NCBI GenBank assembly: GCA_028873695.1
Contig: JAPPNU010000026.1
Location: 18,500 to 82,499, forward strand
Direction of reading: 5' to 3'
Origin: Gemmatimonadota bacterium
GTDB lineage: Bacteria; Latescibacterota; UBA2968; GCA-2709665
DNA length: 64,000 nt
The notes beneath the pieces were generated by a model. It was not told the origin of the DNA. It did not search any database and was given only the letters and a program-made list of their open reading frames with translations. A program made the translations under genes and the position numbers. Each line of letters opens with the position of its first letter. Within the stretch, counting starts at the first letter, position 1. Below are positions 29,363 to 40,691 of this stretch, one piece after another.

Positions 29363-32300
29363 CTATTCCGCGGGCGCGGCGGATTCCCGGCCGCTGTCGA
29401 TCAGCGCCTTCAACAGTTCGATACGTTCTCCTGCCTGGAGGCCCAGGTCGCTGGCGGCCCCCTCCCGGCGCTGGATGGCTTTCAGTTCCCGGATCGCCTC
29501 CTGAAAGTTTCCCCTTGCTTCGTAACAGTCTGCCAGGCCGTAGTTTGCGTTCGCGCGCCACTGCGGTTCGCCCTGGAACTGATATTGGAGCTTCAGGTAT
29601 TCCCGGATCGCGCTGTCGTAGTCCGCAAGGCCGAAGTAGCTCTTCGCAATGGTGTACTGAATGGCCGACCAGTCGTTGCCCTCCGTGGTTCTGAGCAATG
29701 GGGTCAACCTGGCGATCGCCAGCCGGTATTGTTTGTTGTCGAGAAGCATGGTGCCGACGTCGATACGGACGTCCGACGCCAGGGGGTGCCCGGGAAACTC
29801 CTGGACGAGCCGGCTGGCGTAGGCGATCGCCGTATCCAGCAGCTTCAGGCGCCTGTGCACCTTCATCAGCCTGGAAAGCACTTTCGGCGTTTCGTCCGGA
29901 GAGGGGCCGGCCTCGAGCACGTTCCGATAGGCCCTGGAAGCCCTTTCGTAATCGCCCGAATCGAACAGGATATCGGCCAACTCGAGGGCGGCGGCGGGCC
30001 AGTAGCGGCTGCCGGAACGGGCTTTCACAAAGGCGGCCAGCGCCTCCCGATAGGCGTCTTTCTGACCCTCCCGCTTCAGTGTCTTGACGCGATACCAGGC
30101 GGCCTCGGCCGCGGCCGCGGCCGCTCCGCCGGGATGGTTCTTGACGACGTCCTCGAATATCTGGCGGGCTTTCTTGAAATTCCCGGCCCCCAGATAATAT
30201 CCGCCTTCTTCGATCCGGAAACGCGCGAGCCAGTCCCGGCTGTTCGGATAGGTCTTTTTGAATCCGCCCGATGCTTTTTTCGCCTCCTGCACGCGTTTGA
30301 GCCGGAACAGGCTCAGGACTTCACGCCCGGCAACGGACTCGTCCCGCGCGTCCGCCGGCACCTGCGCGAGGGCCGCGAGCGCGCCACGGTAGTCCTCGGT
30401 TTCAAACAGGAGGGCGGCGAGGATCTTGCCCGCTTCGGCGTTGAGCTGGCTCTCGGGATACTGTTTCGGGAACGCCTTGAAGGCAGTGACGGCTTCGGAA
30501 TTCCGCTCGAGTTTCGCCAGAAGCCGCGCCCTGGTATACGCGAAGCTGTCGGCGTACGCGGCATTCGGAAACGCGTCGAGCAGCGCCTTGCAGGTTTCAA
30601 TGGCTTGCGCCGCCTGCCCGTTTGCCTCGTAGGACCGTGCGAGCCGCCTGAGAACAGGTCCCTCCGGCCCGGCCGACAACAGTCCGGCGTCGACGTCGAT
30701 GGCGCGCGGGTAGTCCCCGGCGCGGTAGTAACTCTCGGCCAGCAGGTCCCGCGCGGACCGCGCCAGTCCGGCCGGCGCCGCCCCCGCGAGAAGCTCGTTC
30801 AGGTCGTCCGCCGCGCTGCGCGGGAAGCCTCGTTCCAGGAGGATGCGGCCGAGTTGATACCTTGCATGACTTTCCAGGTCGCTTTCGGGAAACTCGAAGA
30901 GAAAATCCCGCAGCGTTTCTTCCGCCGGCACGTAGTCTTTCTTCAGGGCCAGGCAAAGGCCGATGCCGTAGGTGGCCCGTTCAGCGGCGGGGCTTTGCGG
31001 ATATGCGTTCCGGATGCCGCGGTAGGTCGTGAGAGCGGTGTCGATCCATGCGGGCTCGAACCCGCCCAGAGTTCGCATCGCGTCGGCCATGGCCAGTAAA
31101 GCCCGGTCGAGAAGGCCGGAATTGGGATAGGTCTCCGTGAATTCGCCGTATGCCGCCAAGTGCCGCCGTGCCCCCACCGAATCCGGCTCCTCCGCCAGCC
31201 GGGTCTCCGTTTCAATGCGTAACAGGGCGGCGTCGTCCGCGTATTCGCTCTCAGGATGTTCCGCTTCAACCGCATCAAGCGCCGCCTTGCCCTTTTGACG
31301 CCAGGCCGCCGCCGCATCCGGACGGCCTTCCAGTCCTGCTTTCCGCGCCATTCTCAGGGCGCTCATGCCAAGAAGCCAGGCGGCCTCCGCGGACAACGCC
31401 GGCGGCAGGTCCGCTGAGAGCGCCGCGGTGAGTATTTCGGCGGCGTCCTCGTATTGCCGCTGGCCGTGCAGGAACCTGCCCAGGACGAGTTGCGCCTGCG
31501 GATCGTTGGCGATTGCGGGGAAACTTGAGAGCAGCGCGGCCAGTTCGGCCGGCGGAACGCTCCCGGAGTCGCGTCCGAATTCCCGAAGATACCGGATGCG
31601 GTCCTGGGCTTCCCCGGCCCGCCTGTGATATCTCTGCAGGTAGGTGCGGTATTCGCGAATGGCCGGGTCCGCCTGTCCGGTTCGATCCAGGATACGGGCG
31701 ATGCCGAACTGCGCCTCGCCGGCAACGGCGGCCGGAGCCGTTTCCGCCAGATCACGGTAGGTTTCCAGTGCGAGGTCGTGCCAGCCCAGGTCCTGTTCGT
31801 ACGTGTGCGCCATCCGCAGCCGGGCCGATGCTCCGGCGCCCGGGGCGTCCGTTTCTTCAATGTATGCCCGGTAGGCCCGCAATGCCCTGCGCGGGGCGCC
31901 TGCCGCGCGCCAGACGTCACCCATCTCTGCGTACGCCTGGATGCCGGCTTCCGATTCAGGATAGAGTTCCCGGAGCCGGCGGAACGCGTTCTGCGCCTCC
32001 CGGTGCTGTATCAGGCCGGCGTGGGCGCGCCCCAGGCCCAGCCAGGCGCGGTCCAGGTGGGGACTGCCGGCATAGACGTTGATGAACTCGGTGAACAGCG
32101 CGAGCGCTTCGGCCGTGCGTCCCAGTTCGCGCCACGCGTTGGCGAGGCCCAATACCGCCTGCTGGCGGCCGTCGCTTTGCGGGAGACTGCCCCTGGCGAG
32201 TCCGTAGATTTCGGCTGCCCGCGACCAGTTTCCCCTGCCTTCGTACCAGCCGGCCTGCGCCAGGTAGGACGCGCCCGCCGCGGAACTGCGCGGATAGGCC

Positions 32301-33064
32301 CTGCGCAGTCTGCCAAAGGCCGCCTCCGCCTCTTTCGCGTCCTTCATGCCCAGCGCGATTCTTCCGATTTCCAGCAGGGCGTCCGGGATCCGGTCGGAAT
32401 CCGGCCCCGGCGCTGTGATTGTCCTGAACCGGTCCAGCGCTTCATCGGGTCGTCCGGCGTCCAGGAGGACGAGCCCCCAGTTGTAGTTGGCCTCCGCGGC
32501 GAGTCTGGATTGCGGGAAATTCGCGACGAGCGCGCCGAACGCCCTGCCGGCGGCGTCCGGGTCCTCTGCCTTGCCGAAATTCATACCCGCCGCGAGGAGG
32601 TTTCCGGCGGCCTGTTTCGCCGCGGGGAACCGGTCGTACGCTTCCTGGAAGGCTGCCCCCGCCATTGCGTATTCGGAGAGATGTTCGAGCGCCTCGGCCT
32701 TCCGCCGCATGACCGGGGCCGCTTCGAGGCGTTCGGGATAGCGAACGAGAAAATCGCCGTACGCTTCAACGGCTTCTCTGTATTGTTCGCCCAGAGAATG
32801 GGCTTCTCCCAATTGATAGAGCGCCGAGGGAAGCCGCGCGCTTGCGGGGTACCCTGCGATGAAGCGCCGGAACTCCTGCGCCGCATTGGCATAGTCCCGG
32901 TTGTCGAAAAGCCGTTGCGCAAGCTCGAAGCTTTCGTTCTCCCCTTCGGCGGCCTGTCCCCAAACGGGTGCGGAACACGCAAACAGGACACAGAGACCGA
33001 TGGCTGCGACCGGAAGCAATCCCGGCCCGGACGCGGGTGCGTTGAAAATGCGTGAAAGATGCAT
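29363..33064 (-). CDS. Large secreted/periplasmic tetratricopeptide-repeat protein
   Basis: 1233 residues. A long signal peptide (GLLPVAAIGLCVLFACSAPVWGQA) is followed by a nearly continuous array of TPR motifs, with typical A-G-Y-x8-A-hydrophobic-P spacing and recurring phrases such as FPGHPLASDVRID and FPESDLESHARYQLG. These belong to the YbgF/BamD-like class of helical repeats. No catalytic domain is evident. It is probably a scaffold in the periplasm or at the outer membrane. The gene is transcribed towards the NtrC-like gene, with the 307-base P3 gap between them. RBS GGAGG lies just upstream. Confidence 0.85.
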   Translation of the reverse strand: MHLSRIFNAPASGPGLLPVAAIGLCVLFACSAPVWGQAAEGENESFELAQRLFDNRDYANAAQEFRRFIAGYPASARLPSALYQLGEAHSLGEQYREAVEAYGDFLVRYPERLEAAPVMRRKAEALEHLSEYAMAGAAFQEAYDRFPAAKQAAGNLLAAGMNFGKAEDPDAAGRAFGALVANFPQSRLAAEANYNWGLVLLDAGRPDEALDRFRTITAPGPDSDRIPDALLEIGRIALGMKDAKEAEAAFGRLRRAYPRSSAAGASYLAQAGWYEGRGNWSRAAEIYGLARGSLPQSDGRQQAVLGLANAWRELGRTAEALALFTEFINVYAGSPHLDRAWLGLGRAHAGLIQHREAQNAFRRLRELYPESEAGIQAYAEMGDVWRAAGAPRRALRAYRAYIEETDAPGAGASARLRMAHTYEQDLGWHDLALETYRDLAETAPAAVAGEAQFGIARILDRTGQADPAIREYRTYLQRYHRRAGEAQDRIRYLREFGRDSGSVPPAELAALLSSFPAIANDPQAQLVLGRFLHGQRQYEDAAEILTAALSADLPPALSAEAAWLLGMSALRMARKAGLEGRPDAAAAWRQKGKAALDAVEAEHPESEYADDAALLRIETETRLAEEPDSVGARRHLAAYGEFTETYPNSGLLDRALLAMADAMRTLGGFEPAWIDTALTTYRGIRNAYPQSPAAERATYGIGLCLALKKDYVPAEETLRDFLFEFPESDLESHARYQLGRILLERGFPRSAADDLNELLAGAAPAGLARSARDLLAESYYRAGDYPRAIDVDAGLLSAGPEGPVLRRLARSYEANGQAAQAIETCKALLDAFPNAAYADSFAYTRARLLAKLERNSEAVTAFKAFPKQYPESQLNAEAGKILAALLFETEDYRGALAALAQVPADARDESVAGREVLSLFRLKRVQEAKKASGGFKKTYPNSRDWLARFRIEEGGYYLGAGNFKKARQIFEDVVKNHPGGAAAAAAEAAWYRVKTLKREGQKDAYREALAAFVKARSGSRYWPAAALELADILFDSGDYERASRAYRNVLEAGPSPDETPKVLSRLMKVHRRLKLLDTAIAYASRLVQEFPGHPLASDVRIDVGTMLLDNKQYRLAIARLTPLLRTTEGNDWSAIQYTIAKSYFGLADYDSAIREYLKLQYQFQGEPQWRANANYGLADCYEARGNFQEAIRELKAIQRREGAASDLGLQAGERIELLKALIDSGRESAAPAE

Positions 33065-33113
33065 ATTTTATGGAGGTTATGAGAGTTTAAAGGGCCACGT
33101 GTACAACGTTGTC

Positions 33114-33142
33114 AATTTATCATATTTACGCGCGCGGGTCAA
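33114..33142 (-). promoter_or_regulatory. Possible sigma-70 promoter of the TPR gene
   Basis: On the minus strand TTGACC (33137-33142) and TAAATT (33114-33119) are spaced by 17 bases, about 50 bases upstream of the start codon, in an AT-rich patch of a high-GC region. The -10 matches consensus at four of six positions. Confidence 0.4.
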
Positions 33143-33647
33143 CCCCCGACTTCGATTCCGCCGGTGTGCGGACCTCATACGGAGCACGCGTGGAACGGCT
33201 TCTGAGAGTCAGGAATTCCCGGTCCTCCACAACTGCAAGTTTGGCAGACGCATTGGCCCGCCGTGGCGGTTTGGCGTTTGACAGAAGCACGCCGCGCGTT
33301 ATCATGGACAAGGAAGAAGGAAAAAGGAAAAAGGAAGAAGCAAAGGAAACTTTGACGTCTGTCACGTCTGCAATAGTACTTTCGCATGACTCGAATGGAA
33401 GATGACTGCCAAGGAGAACGGAAAACCGGTGGCGTGAGGTGTCGTCTCCCCTCTCCCGGCTTACGTCTCCCCGCTTCAGATGTTGCCGGGGTAAGGTCCC
33501 CTCGGAACGCCGTCGTTGTGTTTGTAGGGGCAACCCTTGTGGTTGCCCGCATTGTCGTTGTTTCCGGTTTTCTTTGCGCCTTCGTGTCTCCGTGTGAGGC
33601 CGGTTTATTGCCTTTCTCCCCCTTTCCCGGCTTACAGGAATATTGAT
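33143..33647. repeat. Intergenic repeats (P7, P4, P5, partial P2) upstream of ispE
   Basis: About 33143-33305 has no recognised feature. Then come a purine tract and P7 unit (33310-33478, ending in a P1-like CGTCTCCCCGCTT arm), P4 (33525-33550), P5 (33565-33606) and a partial P2. AGGA at 33636-33639 is the ispE ribosome binding site. No gene is seen. Confidence 0.72.
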
Positions 33648-34523
33648 TTGCTTCCTCTCATTGAAATCGCGCCCGCAAAGCTGAACCTGGGCCTGAAGAT
33701 CCTTCGCCGCCGGCAGGACGGCTATCACGATATCGTCTCCGTTCTTCAGACGGTGGATCTGTGCGACCGGTTGGCGTTCACGTCCGCCGCGACCGGTGAG
33801 ACGCTGGTCCGATGCGATCATCCGGACGTCCCCGCCGGGCCGGAGAATCTCGTTTTCCGTGCCGTGGAGGTCCTCCGCCGCGAAACGGGCGTCAACCGGG
33901 GCGTGCGCGTGGACCTGGACAAACGCATCCCAACGGGCGCCGGTCTGGGCGGCGGGAGTTCCAACGCAGGCGCAACCCTGCGAGCGCTGGACCGGCTCTG
34001 GGGATTGCGGCTGGGTCCGGAACGTCTGTCCGGTCTCGGGGCGGAACTCGGGTCCGACGTGCCCTTCTTCCTGACGGGAGGTACGGCCGTCGCGACGGGG
34101 CGCGGAGAGCGGCTCCGACCCGTGGTCTGGGAGGACGAATTCTGGTACGTGTTGGTGTATCCGGGGTTTCCCGTATCCACCGCCCGGGCCTACCGGAACG
34201 TGAGAATTGGCTTGACAGAAACAGAGGCGTATGGTACATTTCTGGACTTTGCGGAAAAATCGGGCGGGATCTGCGCGGACCGGTTGTTCGACTGTCTGGA
34301 GAACGACTTTCTTCCCGTCGTGGAAGCCGCCGGCAAAGGCGTGACGCGGATCCTTGCAGCATTGGCTGGCGGGGGCGCGGTCGCCTGCTCGGTATCGGGC
34401 AGCGGTTCCACGCTCTTCGGGGTTTTTCGTGATGCCCGTCTGGCCTCGGCCGCGGTTGTCCGCGTGCAGGGTCGTGGGCGTCGGGTCTTTCTGTGTCGCT
34501 ACCGGCCGCGTTGCGGCTCTTGA
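33648..34523 (+). CDS. ispE: 4-diphosphocytidyl-2-C-methyl-D-erythritol kinase
   Basis: 291 residues from TTG 33648, chosen because AGGA lies nine bases upstream and the family's APAKLNLGLKIL strand begins at residue 8; the open frame before it is repeat translation. The GHMP P-loop is PTGAGLGGGSSNAGATLRAL, and GSDVPFFLTGGTAVATGRGERL plus SVSGSGSTLFGVF are the second and third IspE motifs. It phosphorylates CDP-methylerythritol in the MEP isoprenoid pathway. Its TGA is immediately followed by the tRNA-Gln gene with no gap. Confidence 0.94.
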   Translation: MLPLIEIAPAKLNLGLKILRRRQDGYHDIVSVLQTVDLCDRLAFTSAATGETLVRCDHPDVPAGPENLVFRAVEVLRRETGVNRGVRVDLDKRIPTGAGLGGGSSNAGATLRALDRLWGLRLGPERLSGLGAELGSDVPFFLTGGTAVATGRGERLRPVVWEDEFWYVLVYPGFPVSTARAYRNVRIGLTETEAYGTFLDFAEKSGGICADRLFDCLENDFLPVVEAAGKGVTRILAALAGGGAVACSVSGSGSTLFGVFRDARLASAAVVRVQGRGRRVFLCRYRPRCGS

Positions 34524-34594
34524 TGCCGGGTCGTCTAAGGGTAAGACAGCGGCCTTTGGAGCCGTTTATCGGGGTTCGAATCCCTGCCCGGCAG
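34524..34594 (+). tRNA. tRNA-Gln (anticodon TTG)
   Basis: A cloverleaf folds from the acceptor TGCCGGG paired with CCCGGCA, D-arm GTCGTCTAAGGGTAAGAC, anticodon arm with loop CTTTGGA (anticodon TTG, reading CAA) and T-arm GGGGTTCGAATCCC. The discriminator is G. CCA is not encoded. The first base follows the ispE stop directly, so the tRNA must be cut from a transcript that also covers ispE and probably rplY. Confidence 0.93.
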
Positions 34595-34632
34595 TATAAA
34601 TCAAAGAAACAGTTTATGTGGAGGTTCTGATC

Positions 34633-35316
34633 ATGGCTGACAATAACGGCGTGAGTTTACAGGCCGAAGTACGCACCGGAACCGGCAAGGGCGAGGCCAA
34701 GCGCATCCGGCGAACCGGGAGGATTCCGGCGGTCGTCTACGGCGACCGGAGCGCGTCCGTCGCCTGTTCGGTCGATGCGAGGGAGTTGGCAACGGTCCTG
34801 CACGAGCATGGTCGGAATACGCTTCTGTCCCTGGTCGTGGACAACGGGGAAGGGCGGTCCGAGGACACCGCCATCGTCAAGGACCTCCAGCACCACCCCG
34901 TCGGCGGGCATCTCCTCCACGCGGATTTCTACCGGATTTCGCTCACCCGGACAATCGTCGTGGAGGTCCGCGTTGAATCCGTAGGCATACCTGCCGGCGT
35001 TCGCGCGGAGGGCGGTATCCTGGAGCAGTTGCTTCACGAGGTGGAGGTGTCGTGCCTCCCCGCCGACATTCCCGATAGCATCGGCTTCGACGTTACGAAT
35101 CTGAATATCGGAGACTCGGTACACGTTTCCGATCTGAGTGTGACGGGCAACGTGGAGATCGTCACCGAGGGCGACCGGTCCCTGTTCGTGGTGGTGCCGC
35201 CGTCCGTATCGCAGGCCGAAGAGGAAGAGGAAGAGGTGCTCGAGGAAGAGGAAGAAATGCAGGAGCCCGAGGTCATCGAACGCGGCAAGCGGGACGAGGA
35301 GGAAGTGGAAGAGTAG
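34633..35316 (+). CDS. rplY: 50S ribosomal protein L25/general stress protein Ctc
   Basis: 227 residues from ATG 34633, with GGAGG at 34620-34624. The N-terminal RNA-binding domain (LQAEVRTGTGKGEAKRIRRTGRIPAVVYGDR) binds 5S rRNA, and the C-terminal beta domain (about 100-185) gives the Ctc/TL5 long form. The end is a strongly acidic tail (Glu-rich from about 198 on). The order ispE, tRNA-Gln, rplY, pth is common in bacteria, though the prs gene often found there is missing. Confidence 0.93.
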   Translation: MADNNGVSLQAEVRTGTGKGEAKRIRRTGRIPAVVYGDRSASVACSVDARELATVLHEHGRNTLLSLVVDNGEGRSEDTAIVKDLQHHPVGGHLLHADFYRISLTRTIVVEVRVESVGIPAGVRAEGGILEQLLHEVEVSCLPADIPDSIGFDVTNLNIGDSVHVSDLSVTGNVEIVTEGDRSLFVVVPPSVSQAEEEEEEVLEEEEEMQEPEVIERGKRDEEEVEE

Positions 35317-35611
35317 TTGCGGGGAGAGGGTAGAAGGAAAAAGGAAGAAGGAAAAAGGAAGAAGGGAAGAAGGAAGAAAAGCGGTGAAACAGGAGAGGGG
35401 AGACGGTAGAAAACCGGGTAGAGGGGAGACGTTAGACGGTAGACGAAGGCCCTGCCGGGTATGTTATTCCTTCTTGCCTTCGGCACGAGAAGAGGCCTCA
35501 CAAGGCTGGAAATCTCTCCCGTCTCACGTCTTGCGTCTCACCAGGTGGTGGGCGGGGTGTGGTCCTCTAACGTCTCCCGTCTAACGTCTCACCGATTTTT
35601 GGAGGTTTTCC
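35317..35611. repeat. Purine tract and long P1 element between rplY and pth
   Basis: A GGAAAAAGGAAGAAGG tract (35335-35375) precedes a long P1 copy (about 35385-35598) that has the extra GGTGGTGGGCGGGGTGTGG segment. The element stops just before GGAGG at 35601-35605, the pth ribosome binding site. Confidence 0.78.
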
Positions 35612-36169
35612 GTGAAGGTTGTCGTGGGTCTGGGCAACCCGGGTTCCGAATACGCTCATACCCGCCACAACCTGGGCTATCGGGTGGTGGACCTGCTGGC
35701 GGAACGGTTGAAGGGGACCTGGTCGGAAAGCGCCTGGTATTTTTTTTGCCGGTTCGAGAAGCGTTCCGGCGCGTTGCTGCTGGTAAAACCCCTCACCTTC
35801 ATGAATCGCAGCGGCGTAGCGGTTGCGGACGTCCGGGACCGGTTCGACGTGGATACCGGGGACGTCCTGGTGGTGGTGGACGACGTTCACCTGGACCTGG
35901 GCCGGATCCGGTTGCGGCGAGGGGGCAGCGACGGGGGTCACAACGGCCTGGGGTCGATTATAGACTGCGTCGGATCCGCCGCCTTTCCCAGACTGCGAGT
36001 GGGTGTCGGCGCGCCGCCCGAAGGCGCCGACCGGATCGAACACGTCCTCAGCCGGTTCGAAAACGATGAAGCCGAAATCGTGGACGCGGCGGTCCGCGAA
36101 GCCGCCGCCGGCGTGAAATGCTGGATGGAATACGGTATAGACGCGGCGATGAATCGATACAATTCGTAA
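35612..36169 (+). CDS. pth: Peptidyl-tRNA hydrolase
   Basis: 185 residues starting at GTG 35612, with GGAGG six bases upstream. Catalytic residues are visible: N9 (GLGNPG), H19 (HTRHNLG), the Asp in VVVDDVHLDLG, and the Asn in GGHNGLGSI. It frees peptidyl-tRNA after abortive translation. It is in the same direction as rplY, from which it is separated by a P1 element. Confidence 0.95.
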   Translation: MKVVVGLGNPGSEYAHTRHNLGYRVVDLLAERLKGTWSESAWYFFCRFEKRSGALLLVKPLTFMNRSGVAVADVRDRFDVDTGDVLVVVDDVHLDLGRIRLRRGGSDGGHNGLGSIIDCVGSAAFPRLRVGVGAPPEGADRIEHVLSRFENDEAEIVDAAVREAAAGVKCWMEYGIDAAMNRYNS

Positions 36170-36318
36170 AAGCGGGGAGACGGTAGAGGTGAGACGGCAG
36201 AAGAAGCCTTTGCCCGATATCTTATTCCTTCTCGCTTACGGCTCGATAAGTAGCCTCACAAGGCAGGTAATCTCTACCCTCTCACGTCTTACGTCTCCCC
36301 GATTCTGGAGGTTTTTCC
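36170..36318. repeat. P1 element between pth and the pyrophosphatase gene
   Basis: A compact P1 copy (about 36172-36305) occupies the whole gap. Its arms AAGCGGGGAGACGGTAGAG and CTCTACCCTCTCACGTC...CCCCG are inverted relative to each other. It ends directly at TGGAGG, the ribosome binding site of the next gene. Confidence 0.8.
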
Positions 36319-38331
<2,013 letters not shown>

Positions 38332-38725
38332 AAAGGAAAAAGGATAAAGGAAGAAGGATGAAGAAAGAGGAAGTCCTTGCCGATTTGTCCCTCCGTCTTG
38401 CCTGCGGCATGAGAAAAACTCCTTTACGGCATGCGGTCTGTATCCTCTCCCGCCTTCCGTCTCCCCGTTTTTAAGGAACACGCCGTAGGCAGGGAATTTG
38501 GGGAAAAGGGGTTTTTGGACTTGTTTTTGATCCTGCCTTTCGTTTTTGGCTGATAGCTGCCTTTGAGATGTGCTGCTTTTCTTTGTGCCTTTGTGCCTTC
38601 GTGTCTTTGTGTGAGCTGATTTTCGTCTTTTCTGCCATTCGTTAGTCGCTGTTTCCCATTCATCGCCCCGCTCGTGAGCGCCCGGTCGGGCTGCTCGCGG
38701 GCCAATTGTCCAAGGGGGAGGATTC
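38332..38725. repeat. Purine tract, P1, P9, P5 upstream of rpsF
   Basis: A purine tract (38332-38370) is followed by a diverged P1 (about 38362-38472), P9 (about 38472-38565) and P5 (38580-38625). The final 100 bases form the rpsF leader with AAGGGGGAGG near its start. No gene is seen. Confidence 0.72.
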
Positions 38726-39121
38726 ATGTCCAAACGTTACGAACTCACGCTCATTGTCAACCCGCAGGCGGCCGACGGCGCGGTGGACGATCTCGTCGCG
38801 CGTTTCGATCGCCTCGTTTCCGATGGCGGCGGCCGCTCGGTGGAGGTCAACCGCCTGGGGGCGCGCAAGCTCGCGTACGATATCGGCAGACAGAATCGCG
38901 GCGACTATACGTTCATCCGGTTCGCGGCGCCGCCGGAGGCCCTGCCCGAAATCGACCGCGCATTCAAGCTGGAGGAGTCGGTACTGCGGCACATGGTGGT
39001 ACTGGACGAAAGCCCGGTGGAGGAAGAACCGGAAGAGGTGGAGGAGGACGGGGCGGATGATAACGAAGCCGAAGACGGAGCGAAGGCCGCAGGCGGCGAC
39101 CGGAACGAGGAGGCATCATGA
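38726..39121 (+). CDS. rpsF: 30S ribosomal protein S6
   Basis: 131 residues. The core [23 protein letters not shown] ... [24 protein letters not shown] ... ESVLRHMVV is a typical S6 fold. A long acidic tail follows ([19 protein letters not shown]). The AGGGGGAGG ribosome binding site is close upstream. Its stop overlaps the rpsR start (ATGA), so S6 and S18, which bind 16S rRNA as a pair, are coupled. Confidence 0.94.
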   Translation: MSKRYELTLIVNPQAADGAVDDLVARFDRLVSDGGGRSVEVNRLGARKLAYDIGRQNRGDYTFIRFAAPPEALPEIDRAFKLEESVLRHMVVLDESPVEEEPEEVEEDGADDNEAEDGAKAAGGDRNEEAS

Positions 39122-39342
39122 ACCGGCCAAGCGTTAAGGTATGCAGGTTTTGCGAAGACAAGGCGTTGACGATCGACTATAAGGACGTGCGGCTGCTGCA
39201 GCGGTTCGTCACGGACCGCGGAAAGATCATTCCCCGGCGTGTATCGGGGACGTGCGCCCGCCACCAGCGCACCCTCACCCGGCACCTGAAACGCACCCGC
39301 CAGATCGCGCTGTTGCCTTTTGCAACAGACAGCATGTCGTAA
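39118..39342 (+). CDS. rpsR: 30S ribosomal protein S18, zinc-binding type
   Basis: 74 residues. C9, C12, C46 and H49 form a zinc-ribbon-like set, so this is the Cys+ form of S18. The conserved [35 protein letters not shown] block is intact. The start overlaps the rpsF stop by four bases. Downstream L9, usually close, is 396 bases away because repeats intervene. Confidence 0.95.
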   Translation: MNRPSVKVCRFCEDKALTIDYKDVRLLQRFVTDRGKIIPRRVSGTCARHQRTLTRHLKRTRQIALLPFATDSMS

Positions 39343-39738
39343 GGGCGGGTAATCTCTACCCTCTCCCGTCACCGCTTCCGAGGAGACCGCTGGGCGAGTT
39401 CTCGCTATCAGAGAGGCATTCAGATATCGAACGCGAAGCCTCTCGCGAGCACTGCCGGAGCAGGGCGCGTTGTTCCGTCCCGCTCCGAATTACGGCATCC
39501 TCCAGGGCTGGCAGGCCGGAGGATCCAGTGCCTCCTGTAGGGTGATTCGCGCCATGCATAAGGCAGGCCCCGCGCCCAGCGGCGACTTTTGGTTCCTTTT
39601 GGTCGCTTCAAAAGGAACACGCCGTAGGCAGGGAATTTGGGGAGATGTGGATTTTGATTCTGACTCTTGTTTTTTGCATTTAGCTGACAGCTGACGGCCG
39701 ATAGCTGATAGCTTTTTCTCTGTACGAAAGGAATCCCC
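39343..39738. repeat. P6 and P9 repeats separating rpsR from rplI
   Basis: A P1-like arm (39343-39375), a P6 unit (about 39392-39595) and a P9 unit (about 39608-39718) fill the gap between two genes that are normally close together. No gene is seen. Confidence 0.75.
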
Positions 39739-40182
39739 ATGAAAATCATCCTTACGGAAACTCTGGAAAACCTTGGCGACGCCGGGTCGGTCGTTGACGT
39801 GAAGGACGGGTACGCCAGGAACTACCTCATCCCGAGGAATCTGGCCCTCGTAGCGACCACGGGCAATATGAAGGTGTACGAGGCGCTCAAGCGCCAGAAA
39901 GAAGCCCGGGACAACCGCGCCCAGCGCGAAGCCTTGGCGCTGTCGAAGAAGATTGCAAAAGCATCCTGCACCATTCCGGTGGCCGTGGGCAAGGAAGACC
40001 AGATCTTCGGCTCCGTCACCGCGCAGCACGTTTCGGAGCACCTCGCCGAGCAGGGCTTCGAAATCGACCGGCGCTGGATCGAGCTTGAGGAACCCATCCG
40101 CGCGCTCGGCGTCTACGACGTCTCCATCCGGCTTCACGCGGACGTCAACGCCACCGTCAAAGTCTGGGTGGTGAAGGAATAG
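39739..40182 (+). CDS. rplI: 50S ribosomal protein L9
   Basis: 147 residues, the usual size. The N-terminal domain MKIILTETLENLGDAGSVVDVKDGYARNYLIPRNLALVAT and the long connecting helix (KVYEALKRQKEARDNRAQREALAL) lead into the C-terminal rRNA-binding domain. GAAAGGA lies about nine bases before the ATG. Confidence 0.95.
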   Translation: MKIILTETLENLGDAGSVVDVKDGYARNYLIPRNLALVATTGNMKVYEALKRQKEARDNRAQREALALSKKIAKASCTIPVAVGKEDQIFGSVTAQHVSEHLAEQGFEIDRRWIELEEPIRALGVYDVSIRLHADVNATVKVWVVKE

Positions 40183-40691
40183 CTCAGCAAGAGGCGGTGA
40201 GAGGGTAGAGGGTAGACGGGAGAAGATAACCTTGCCAGGTATGTCTTCCTCCTTGCCTTCGGCACGAGAAGAATCCTCACAAGGCGGGTCATCTCTCCCC
40301 TCTTCCGTCTCACGTCTACCCGCGTTTAACCTCTTTCTTTCACCCCCGTGAACGAATCGTTCCATCCTTCCCGCTATCTCGCTTCCCGATGCCTCACGCC
40401 ATGAATCTCCCTGATGGCTGAGGCATCGTCCGTGCCCGTTCCGGCGTCTCCATCCTGATTTCTTTCCCTTTCGCCTTCCGCAAGCCGTTCCTTCGCAGGT
40501 TCACGCGAGCTCAGCGTAGGTCCCATCCGGTTGCCTCGTCCCTCGCTCCCGCTGCCGCCGTGCATCCTGTAGATCCGCAGCCAACCATTGGTTTGGCGCT
40601 GGCATGCATATTGCAGTCCTTGCCGCCGATTGAGGTCTCGTCGCCGCAAGGCGGATTTACAGGAACGGTGTGATTCACAGGGAGATTGGCG
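40183..40691. repeat. P1 element and promoter region upstream of the first large surface protein
   Basis: A P1 copy (about 40192-40325) follows rplI. From 40326 to 40598 no repeat or gene is recognised. A sigma-54-like site lies at 40599-40616, and CAGGGAGA near 40678-40685 is the ribosome binding site for the large gene. Confidence 0.7.
40599..40616 (+). promoter_or_regulatory. Putative sigma-54 promoter of the 1562-residue surface protein
   Basis: CTGGCATGCATATTGCAG matches the -24/-12 pattern TGGCA(C/T)-N5-TTGCA with the required GG-N10-GC spacing. It lies 76 bases upstream of the start codon. A sigma-54 activator is encoded in the window at 27508-29055. No enhancer-binding sites were identified. 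Confidence 0.55.
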
